Part shown: positions 1-5,473 of the stretch, one piece after another
Position numbering within the stretch: position 1 is the first letter of the stretch
How the letters are laid out: each line of letters opens with the position of its first letter
NCBI GenBank assembly: GCA_900555785.1
Contig: USMO01000110.1
Location: 1-5,656 of the forward strand
DNA from: an uncultured Eubacteriales bacterium
Lineage (GTDB): Bacteria; Bacillota; Clostridia; Oscillospirales; CAG-272
Direction: 5' to 3'
DNA length: 5,656 nucleotides
Notes under the pieces: model-generated
Seen by the model: only the letters and a program-made list of their open reading frames with translations
Databases searched by the model: none
What the model was told of the DNA's origin: nothing
Position numbers and translations under genes: made by a program

Positions 1-357
1 GAGTAAGCGCAGAACACAGGCTGCATCGCGGCTGCCCCCCGCCAAACCGCCCGCAGCCGGAATCCGCTTCTCCAACAGCACCGTCACTCCGCCGCCAAGC
101 CCGCTGCAAGTCAAAAACCGCTCGGCAGCGCGCCAGGCAAGGTTCCGGCTGTCAACCGGAATGTCCCCGCCGCCGGTCACCTGCAGGTGAATGCCGGACC
201 CAGCCGGGTCAAAGCAGACCCGCACCGGGTCCCCCAGCTCCAGGGACTGCATCACCCCGTCAATCCGGTGATAGCCGTCTGACTGCCGCCCGATGACATC
301 CAAAAAAAGATTGATCTTTGCCCGCGCAATTCCGTCCGCAGCCGCCAGCCGCTCCAT
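1..357 (-). CDS. ispE: 4-diphosphocytidyl-2-C-methyl-D-erythritol kinase (IspE), N-terminal part, truncated by window edge
   Basis: IspE is the cytosolic GHMP-family kinase that uses ATP to phosphorylate the 2-hydroxyl of CDP-methylerythritol, the fourth step of the MEP isoprenoid pathway. Reading the minus strand from ATG at 357 gives 119 open codons to the left edge; the family is usually about 280-300 aa, so roughly 40% is seen. Near the N-terminus is ARAKINLFLDVIG (residues 11-23), whose Lys14 matches the conserved active-site lysine of IspE, followed by DGYH (27-30) and the NLAWRAAE helix (about 72-79). The glycine-rich ATP-binding motif (PAAGGLAGGSRDAA, residues 100-113) follows. The family form is usually AGLAGGS[AST]DAA, so Arg110 is a less common residue. 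The catalytic Asp of the later GADVP motif lies outside the window. The start is supported by GGGAGGG 5 nt upstream. The gene is divergent from the transporter cluster. Confidence 0.94.
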   Translation of the reverse strand, partial: MERLAAADGIARAKINLFLDVIGRQSDGYHRIDGVMQSLELGDPVRVCFDPAGSGIHLQVTGGGDIPVDSRNLAWRAAERFLTCSGLGGGVTVLLEKRIPAAGGLAGGSRDAACVLRLL

Positions 358-362
358 AAAAG

Positions 363-369
363 CCCTCCC
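363..369 (-). promoter_or_regulatory. Ribosome-binding site of ispE
   Basis: On the minus strand the sequence GGGAGGG ends 5 nt before the ATG at 357, with core GGAGG at 6 nt. It is a strong Shine-Dalgarno match at normal spacing and fixes the ispE start. Confidence 0.8.
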
Positions 370-398
370 GGAACCGTAATTTTTCCGATTTCCTTATT

Positions 399-427
399 AT
401 TGTATCACATCGCGCGCGGTTTTGCAA
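399..427 (-). promoter_or_regulatory. Predicted sigma70/sigmaA promoter for ispE
   Basis: On the minus strand TTGCAA (plus coordinates 422-427) is the -35 and TACAAT (399-404) the -10, separated by exactly 17 bp (405-421). The expected transcription start is near 392, leaving a leader of about 35 nt that contains the Shine-Dalgarno. The -10 matches consensus at five of six positions and the -35 at four of six. The surrounding AT-rich stretch contrasts with the GC-rich genes. Promoter function is inferred from sequence only. Confidence 0.65.
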
Positions 428-437
428 GACAAAACCG
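417..437. repeat. 21-bp perfect inverted repeat, candidate operator
   Basis: Two 8-bp arms, CGGTTTTG (417-424) and CAAAACCG (430-437), flank the 5-bp centre CAAGA. The repeat covers the -35 hexamer of the predicted ispE promoter (422-427) and lies 32 bp upstream of the -35 of the divergent transporter promoter. Size and position fit a binding site for a dimeric regulator, but no regulator is visible in the window. It is not followed by a T-run on either strand, so it does not look like a terminator. Confidence 0.5.
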
Positions 438-468
438 AAATTTCATTGTAAATATCCTGTGAAAACCC

Positions 469-497
469 TTGACGAAACCGCAAAAATGGTATACAAT
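469..497 (+). promoter_or_regulatory. Predicted sigma70/sigmaA promoter for the transporter-htpG cluster
   Basis: TTGACG (469-474) and TACAAT (492-497) are spaced by exactly 17 bp; each hexamer differs from consensus at one position. The expected transcription start is about 504-505, giving a short leader of about 28 nt to the ATG at 533. No CIRCE element (TTAGCACTC-N9-GAGTGCTAA) is seen here. This is the only convincing promoter on the plus strand, so it probably serves all four plus-strand genes. Confidence 0.75.
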
Positions 498-532
498 ATA
501 AGGGAGAGTAACCAGGAAAGGCAGGAAGACTT

Positions 533-2137
533 ATGAACGAAACCGAACAAAAGGGTCCCGGCAAAAAGCTCGTAATTGGCGCGGTCCTTTACGCCGTCCT
601 TTTCTTTCTGATCATTGCACTGTCCAACCTTTCGGCCATCAACAGCTTTCTGGCAAGGCTCCTTGACATCCTCGCGCCTGTCCTGCTCGGGCTTTGCATT
701 GCTTACCTGATTAACCCTCTGTTCCGGCTCTTTGAGCGACGGGCATTTTCGCGCGTCCGCCCGGTTGCGCTGCGGCGTGCGCTCTCCCTGCTCCTGACCT
801 ATGCGGTCGTCCTGGCGCTCATCGCCGGGCTGATTCTGCTGATCATCCCGCAGCTGATTGACAGCGTGAAAACTTTCAGCGGGAACCTCAATAACCACAT
901 CGATTCGCTGGTCGACCAGCTCAACAGCTTCATCGCCTGGGCAAACGGCAAGCTGCCCGCCGGAACGGACGGCTCCGCGCCCCTCAAGCCGCTGGACCGC
1001 GCCGCCGTGCTGGAGAAATTCAACGGGCTGCTCGAATCCCTGATTCAACTGCTGAAGAACAACATGAACTCCGGCAGCATCTCGCACATCATCTCCATTC
1101 TCAGCCAGACCGCCTCGGTTGTGACCGACATCATTCTTGCCATTTTCATCTCGCTCTATATTCTGGCAACCAAGGAGCTGCGGTATGCGCAGGTTGCCAA
1201 GCTGCGCCTTGCCTGGATTCCGGAGCACGTCAACCGCATCATCACCCGCGTGCTCACCATCGCGGACCACTCCTTCGGCGGCTTTCTGCGCGGTAAACTG
1301 CTGGATTCGACCATCGTCGGCATCCTGGTCTACCTCTTCTGCCTGATTGCCCGCATCCAGAACCCGCTGCTGATTGCGGTCATCGTCGGCATCACCGACA
1401 TTGTGCCGGTCATCGGTCCGTTCATCGGGGTCATCCCGTCGGCAGTCATCATCCTGCTGACCGACCCCATCAAGGTCATTTTCTTCCTCATCGCCATTCT
1501 GGTCATCCAGCAGATCGACGGCAACATCATCGCCCCCAAGATTCTCGGAGACAACACCGGTGTTTCCTCGCTCTGCGTCATGATTGCCATCATCCTGATG
1601 GGCTCCCTGTGGGGGCTGGTCGGCATGATTGTCGGCGTGCCGCTCTTTGCAACGGTACTGGAACTGCTGAAAATCTGGATCGGGCGGCGCCTGGACCAGA
1701 AAGGGCTGCCGAACGAAACGGAAAACTACTATGCCCGCGACGCGCTCTCCGCAACGCCGGAATCCGCACGCGGCATCCGCAAAAAGAAGCGTCAGGCGCA
1801 GCCGGTGCCGGAGACGGACCCCCAGTCCGGCGCGGGTCCCCTTTCCCGGACGGAACGGCTGCGGCTGGGAACCTTCTCGCTTGCCGTGCAGCACGGGCTG
1901 TTCCACGCGCTCTCGGATGAAGCACTGGACGCCTTTGCAGCGGACGAAGCCGTCTTCCTCTCCAAAATGAACGCCCTGCCCGACCACCCGATGACACCGG
2001 AGGTCATGCCGGACGCTGCACCGGAGGAACCGACACCCGAATCCCCCGCAGAACCGGCTGACCCGACCGAGCCGGCTGACCCGGTCACCCCGACCGACCC
2101 GACTGTCTCCGAAGGAGGTGCCGACCGTGAACCGTAA
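533..2137 (+). CDS. AI-2E family transporter (PerM/YdbI-like membrane protein), paralogue 1
   Basis: A 534-aa multi-pass inner-membrane protein of the AI-2E/PerM family (PF01594 type). Members have been linked to autoinducer-2 export or Na+/H+ antiport, but the substrate cannot be read from sequence. Hydrophobic segments lie at about 13-31, 43-63, 83-106, 196-214 and 260-273, with several more between 279 and 376; residues 107-190 form the family's extramembrane loop. Family signatures are GPFIGVIPS (295-303), QQIDGNIIAPKILG (326-339) and GVPLFA (368-373). After the membrane core comes a cytosolic tail with a segment (437-473) shared with the downstream paralogue, then a Pro/Asp/Glu/Thr-rich end (484-534). 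Family members often have about 350-400 residues, so the tail is long. The ATG at 533 is preceded by AGGA at 523-526, 6 nt away. The gene is first in the cluster and overlaps the next gene by 11 bp. Family assignment is firm; transported substrate unknown. Confidence 0.93.
   Translation: MNETEQKGPGKKLVIGAVLYAVLFFLIIALSNLSAINSFLARLLDILAPVLLGLCIAYLINPLFRLFERRAFSRVRPVALRRALSLLLTYAVVLALIAGLILLIIPQLIDSVKTFSGNLNNHIDSLVDQLNSFIAWANGKLPAGTDGSAPLKPLDRAAVLEKFNGLLESLIQLLKNNMNSGSISHIISILSQTASVVTDIILAIFISLYILATKELRYAQVAKLRLAWIPEHVNRIITRVLTIADHSFGGFLRGKLLDSTIVGILVYLFCLIARIQNPLLIAVIVGITDIVPVIGPFIGVIPSAVIILLTDPIKVIFFLIAILVIQQIDGNIIAPKILGDNTGVSSLCVMIAIILMGSLWGLVGMIVGVPLFATVLELLKIWIGRRLDQKGLPNETENYYARDALSATPESARGIRKKKRQAQPVPETDPQSGAGPLSRTERLRLGTFSLAVQHGLFHALSDEALDAFAADEAVFLSKMNALPDHPMTPEVMPDAAPEEPTPESPAEPADPTEPADPVTPTDPTVSEGGADREP
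2054..2083 (+). repeat. Short tandem direct repeat coding for PADP units
   Basis: The 12-mer CCGGCTGACCCG occurs at 2054-2065 and 2072-2083, an 18-bp period that is a multiple of 3. It encodes two PADP units (residues 508-511 and 514-517) in the Pro-rich tail of the first transporter, followed by the related TPTDPT. Such a repeat could change length by slippage without breaking the reading frame. Confidence 0.7.
2112..2120 (+). promoter_or_regulatory. Strong Shine-Dalgarno that sets the start of the second transporter
   Basis: AAGGAGGTG is a near-perfect complement of the 3' end of 16S rRNA. It lies inside the last codons of the upstream gene. The GGAGG core (2114-2118) ends 8 nt before GTG at 2127. 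The alternative GTG at 2118 overlaps this site and so cannot be served by it, which decides for 2127. Confidence 0.85.
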
Positions 2138-3590
2138 CCGTTCTTTCCGCAGCAAAGCGCTGATCGGCATCATCGTTTACGCCGTGCTGTTCCTCGGGCT
2201 GCTGCTGGTCATCAACCGCACCAAGCTGGGAACCTGGATGGACAGCGTTCTGCTGCTGTTCCGTCCGATTCTCATCGGCTTTGCGCTCGCCTACCTGCTC
2301 AATCCCTTCTTCCGCTTCTACGAGCGAAAGCTGCTCTACCGCATGCACCCGATGGGGCTGCGGCGCGGCGTTGCCCTTTTCCTGACCTACCTGACCCTGT
2401 TTGCCATCATCGGTCTGCTGCTTCTCCTGATTCTGCCGTCGCTCTACGACAGCCTGAGGCGTTTCTTCTATAATTATGACAGCTATGTCACCTCGGCTGT
2501 CCACCAGTTCAACCGCGTGCTGGAGAATATCGAAGTCTTCTTTGACAGCATCGGCATCAGGCAGAGTTTCATTAAATACCTCGACATTGAGGAGGTCCGG
2601 CAAACGCTGTCGCTCGCCTTCTTCAACTATGAAAAGATCATCGAGACCTTCGGCAAGTGGATGAGCAGCGGAAACGGCTCCATCTTCGGAACGGTTTCGT
2701 CCATCGTCAGCGTTGCGGCAGACATTCTCTTTGCGCTCTTCATCTCGCTTTACCTGCTCTCCACCAAGGAGCAGCGGTATGCGCAGATTATGCGGCTGCG
2801 GCGCGCGCTGTTCTCCGACCGTGTCAATGCCTACATCACAAGGCTTTGCACGATTGCCGACCGCTCCTTCGGCGGCTTTCTGGAGGGCAAGGTGGTGGAT
2901 TCCATCATCATCGGTCTGATGACCTATGTTGCGGTGCTGATCTTCCGCATCCCCTATCCGGCGCTGGTTGCAACCATCGTTGGCGTGACGAACATCCTGC
3001 CCTTCTTCGGCCCGATTCTCGGCGCGATTCCGACCTCGGTTATTGTGCTGCTGACCGAGCCCTCAAAGGTGCTGACGCTCCTGATTATCATCGTCATCAT
3101 CCAGCAGATCGACGGCAATATCATCGGTCCGAAGATTCTCGGCAACAACACCGGCGTTTCCTCGCTCTGCGTACTGATTGCGATCTCGGTCATGGGCTCG
3201 GTCGGCGGTTTTGTCGGCATGCTGCTCGGCGTTCCGCTGTTCGCAACGGTTCTGGCACTGACCGAAGAACGGCTGACCCGGCGGCTGCGGTCACGCGGGC
3301 TGTCCTCGGCAACCGAGAACTATTACCCCGCCGATTCGATGGTCGACCCGGCAGACGACCTGCAAAGCCGGAGCGACAGGCTGGTGCGCCGCCTGGAAAA
3401 GCACTACCTGCGCATGCTGGTGCGCGAGCGCAACGGCGACACGCTGACGCGGCGGGAACTGCTTCACAAAAAGGTCTACCAGGCCGGGCGCAAGCTGCAC
3501 CTGCTGCCGGAACTTTCCGACAACGTGCTGGTCCAGTTCAGCGTGGAAGAAGCTGCCCGCGAGGTTGTCGCGGAGGCAGCGGAAAAGTGA
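2127..3590 (+). CDS. AI-2E family transporter (PerM/YdbI-like membrane protein), paralogue 2
   Basis: A 487-aa membrane protein of the same AI-2E/PerM family (PF01594 type) as its upstream neighbour. Hydrophobic segments are at about 11-30, 40-59 and 82-104, then one near 195-214 and a cluster between about 260 and 376. The loop at 105-190 is rich in aromatic and charged residues. Signatures are GPILGAIPTS (295-304), QQIDGNIIGPKILG (326-339) and NNTGVSSLC (340-348). From about residue 195 to the ATENYY motif the two paralogues align almost without gaps and are strongly similar, even sharing numbering at 312-331, so they arose by tandem duplication or are old paired copies. The cytosolic tail (about 400-487) is highly charged and lacks the Pro-rich end of paralogue 1, but shares its 37-residue segment (440-476 here). 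The start is GTG at 2127, set by AAGGAGGTG; it overlaps the upstream stop by 11 bp, which suggests translational coupling. Substrate unknown; the two might form a hetero-oligomer, which is inference. Confidence 0.93.
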   Translation: MNRNRSFRSKALIGIIVYAVLFLGLLLVINRTKLGTWMDSVLLLFRPILIGFALAYLLNPFFRFYERKLLYRMHPMGLRRGVALFLTYLTLFAIIGLLLLLILPSLYDSLRRFFYNYDSYVTSAVHQFNRVLENIEVFFDSIGIRQSFIKYLDIEEVRQTLSLAFFNYEKIIETFGKWMSSGNGSIFGTVSSIVSVAADILFALFISLYLLSTKEQRYAQIMRLRRALFSDRVNAYITRLCTIADRSFGGFLEGKVVDSIIIGLMTYVAVLIFRIPYPALVATIVGVTNILPFFGPILGAIPTSVIVLLTEPSKVLTLLIIIVIIQQIDGNIIGPKILGNNTGVSSLCVLIAISVMGSVGGFVGMLLGVPLFATVLALTEERLTRRLRSRGLSSATENYYPADSMVDPADDLQSRSDRLVRRLEKHYLRMLVRERNGDTLTRRELLHKKVYQAGRKLHLLPELSDNVLVQFSVEEAAREVVAEAAEK

Positions 3591-3614
3591 CCCGGCAAAT
3601 CCGTTCAATCTATC

Positions 3615-3629
3615 TCCTTTACGAAAGGA
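3615..3629 (+). promoter_or_regulatory. Hairpin overlapping the htpG Shine-Dalgarno (possible RNA thermometer)
   Basis: In the transcript UCCUUU (3615-3620) can pair perfectly with AAAGGA (3624-3629) around an ACG triloop. The 3' arm is the first half of the htpG ribosome-binding site AGGAAGG (3626-3632), which ends 8 nt before the ATG at 3641. The stem has four A-U and two G-C pairs, so it would be weak and could melt with modest warming, loosely like fourU-type thermometers. Part of the site (AAGG, 3629-3632) is left mostly free. Having no U-run, it is not a terminator. The structure is seen in sequence; a regulatory role is inference. Confidence 0.4.
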
Positions 3630-3640
3630 AGGCATATCAT

Positions 3641-5470
3641 ATGGAAAACATGAAAAAAGGCGGGATTTCGGTTGAAACCGAACACATTTTCCCCGTCATC
3701 AAAAAATGGCTCTACTCGGAAAAAGACATCTTTCTGCGGGAGATCGTCTCCAACGCTTGCGATGCGGTGACCAAGCTGCGCAGGCTCGCCTCGCTCGGTC
3801 AGTACGATGCCGGCGACGAGACCTACCGCATTGACGTCACGCTTGACAAGGATGCCAAGACCCTGACCGTTTCCGACAACGGCATCGGCATGACCGCCGA
3901 TGAAGTAGACCGCTATATCTGCCAGATCGCCCTGTCCGGCGCGCTGGAATTTGTTCAGAAATACGAGGGTGACAACAAGAACAACGGCATCATCGGGCAT
4001 TTCGGTCTGGGCTTCTATTCGGCGTTCATGGTCAGCGATTCGGTTGATGTCATCACCAAATCCTACACCGGCGCACCGGCGGTCAGGTGGACCTGCACAG
4101 GTGACGGGCAGTATGAGATGACCGACGGCGAGCGCGAAGGACACGGCACCTCGGTTGTGATGCACATCTCCGATGAGGAGAACGAATACCTGGAAAAGTT
4201 CAAGCTCGAGGGCATCCTCGACCGCTACTGTGCCTTCATGCCGGTTGACATCTACTTCAATGTGGAAGGCGAAGAGCCGCCCAAGTCCGAGGACGGCAAA
4301 GAGCCAGAGTCGCCGAAGCCGGTCAACGACACACACCCGCTCTGGCTCAAGAACCCCTCCGAATGCACGCCCGAGGAATACAAGGATTTTTACCGCAAGG
4401 TCTTCCACGACTACCGCGAGCCGCTGTTCTGGATTCACATCAACGCCGACTACCCGCTCAACTTCCGCGGCATCCTCTATTTCCCCAAGCTGACCAACGA
4501 ATACGAATCAATTGAAGGTCAGGTCAAGCTCTACTACAACCAGGTCTTCGTTGCCGACAATATCAAGGAAGTCATTCCCGAATACCTGCTGATGCTCAAA
4601 GGCGTTCTGGACTGCCCCGAGCTGCCGCTGAACGTCTCGCGCAGCTATCTGCAGAACAACACCTATGTCTCCAAAGTCTCCGCGCACATCGTCAAAAAGG
4701 TTGCGGACAAGCTCTGCAGCCTGTGCAACACGGCGCGCGAGGAATACGAAAAGGTCTGGGGCGACATCCGCACTTTTGTGGAATATGCCTGCATGCGCGA
4801 CCGCAAGTTCTGGGACCGCGTGAAGGATGCGCTGCTCCTGAACCTGACAAACGGCAAGACCGTGACCCTGCCCGAATACCTCGAGGCAGCCAAGGAAAAG
4901 CACGCCAACACGGTCTACTACACCACCGACCGCGCGGCACAGGCTCAGTATATCGCACTGTTTGAAGCCGAGGGGCTGCAGGTTGCGGTCCTGGACAAGC
5001 AGCTGGACACGCAGTTTGTCTCGATGATTGAGACCTACGACACGGATGTCAAGTACCGCCGGATTGATGCGGACGTTGCGGCATCACTCAAGGGCGACGG
5101 CGAGGCTGCCGAGGACCCCACGCTGATAGAGCTGTTCCGCAAGGCTGCCGGCGATGACAAGCTGAAGGTGGAGTTTGCATCGCTCAAGGATGCGAACGTT
5201 CCGCTGCTGCTGACGCTCTCCGAGGAATCCCGCCGCATGGATGACATGATGCGACTCTACGGCATGGCAGGCGGCATGCCTGCCGACAACACGCTGACGG
5301 TCAACCTCTCCTCCCCGCTGATCGGGAAGCTGAAGGACATGGACGGCGAAAAGAAACAGACCGCTGCAGCGTATCTCTATCGCCTGGCGCTGCTCTCTCA
5401 GCGCAAACTGACTGCGGACGAGCTGAAGCAGTTCCTCTCCGAAAGCTACGGCATTCTCGGAATGCTCTGA
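3641..5470 (+). CDS. htpG: Hsp90-family molecular chaperone HtpG
   Basis: A 609-aa cytosolic, ATP-dependent, dimeric chaperone, close to the 624 aa of E. coli HtpG. The N-terminal GHKL ATPase domain (about 1-210) shows the N-box REIVSNACDA (33-42) with Glu34, expected to activate the hydrolytic water, and Asn38 for magnesium; then DNGIGM (79-84), the lid QIALSG (95-100), GHFGLGFYSAFMV (119-131) and GHGTSVV (167-173). A charged, Pro-rich linker (about 208-230) leads to the middle domain, with FRGILYFP (275-282) and LPLNVSR (328-334); Arg334 corresponds to the conserved catalytic-loop Arg. The C-terminal dimerisation domain spans about 470-609. GHFGLGF rather than GQFGVGF, and NVSRSYLQ, fit the Clostridia/Bacteroides-like HtpG type. 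The ATG at 3641 has AGGAAGG 8 nt upstream; an in-frame ATG at 3650 is too far and lacks a better site. The reading frame is open far upstream, but that part is another frame of the transporter gene. Confidence 0.97.
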   Translation: MENMKKGGISVETEHIFPVIKKWLYSEKDIFLREIVSNACDAVTKLRRLASLGQYDAGDETYRIDVTLDKDAKTLTVSDNGIGMTADEVDRYICQIALSGALEFVQKYEGDNKNNGIIGHFGLGFYSAFMVSDSVDVITKSYTGAPAVRWTCTGDGQYEMTDGEREGHGTSVVMHISDEENEYLEKFKLEGILDRYCAFMPVDIYFNVEGEEPPKSEDGKEPESPKPVNDTHPLWLKNPSECTPEEYKDFYRKVFHDYREPLFWIHINADYPLNFRGILYFPKLTNEYESIEGQVKLYYNQVFVADNIKEVIPEYLLMLKGVLDCPELPLNVSRSYLQNNTYVSKVSAHIVKKVADKLCSLCNTAREEYEKVWGDIRTFVEYACMRDRKFWDRVKDALLLNLTNGKTVTLPEYLEAAKEKHANTVYYTTDRAAQAQYIALFEAEGLQVAVLDKQLDTQFVSMIETYDTDVKYRRIDADVAASLKGDGEAAEDPTLIELFRKAAGDDKLKVEFASLKDANVPLLLTLSEESRRMDDMMRLYGMAGGMPADNTLTVNLSSPLIGKLKDMDGEKKQTAAAYLYRLALLSQRKLTADELKQFLSESYGILGML

Positions 5471-5473
5471 CCG

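Noticed and set aside
441..464. Second inverted repeat TTTCA/TGAAA upstream of the transporter promoter
   Set aside because: The arms are only 5 bp with a 14-bp gap, which is expected by chance in AT-rich sequence.
2118..2120. GTG at 2118 as start of transporter 2
   Set aside because: It overlaps the Shine-Dalgarno itself; GTG at 2127 has the right spacing of 8 nt.
443..2173. A 576-codon open frame on the minus strand opposite transporter 1
   Set aside because: It is a shadow of the strong codon bias of the plus-strand gene. The translation is full of Asp, Gln, Arg and Gly with no recognisable domain, while the plus frame has clear family motifs, a promoter and a ribosome-binding site.
533..3590. 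Naming the two transporters as autoinducer-2 exporters (tqsA)
   Set aside because: The family name does not prove the substrate; members have different reported roles and nothing in the sequence or neighbours (no luxS or lsr genes) points to AI-2.
3615..3632. Terminator between transporter 2 and htpG
   Set aside because: The stem is only 6 bp, mostly A-U, and is followed by AGGCAUAUCAU rather than a U-run.
2657..3640. A long N-terminal extension of HtpG (frame open upstream from 2657)
   Set aside because: This part is the alternative frame of the second transporter. Its translation is Arg/Ala/His-rich noise, and HtpG homology together with the Shine-Dalgarno at 3626-3632 starts at 3641.
3591..3640. 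CIRCE element or dedicated heat-shock promoter for htpG
   Set aside because: No TTAGCACTC/GAGTGCTAA repeat and no spaced -35/-10 pair could be found in the gap or the end of the upstream gene.
3605..4438. A 277-codon minus-strand frame opposite the htpG start
   Set aside because: No ribosome-binding site, no known motif, and fully explained as antisense of htpG.
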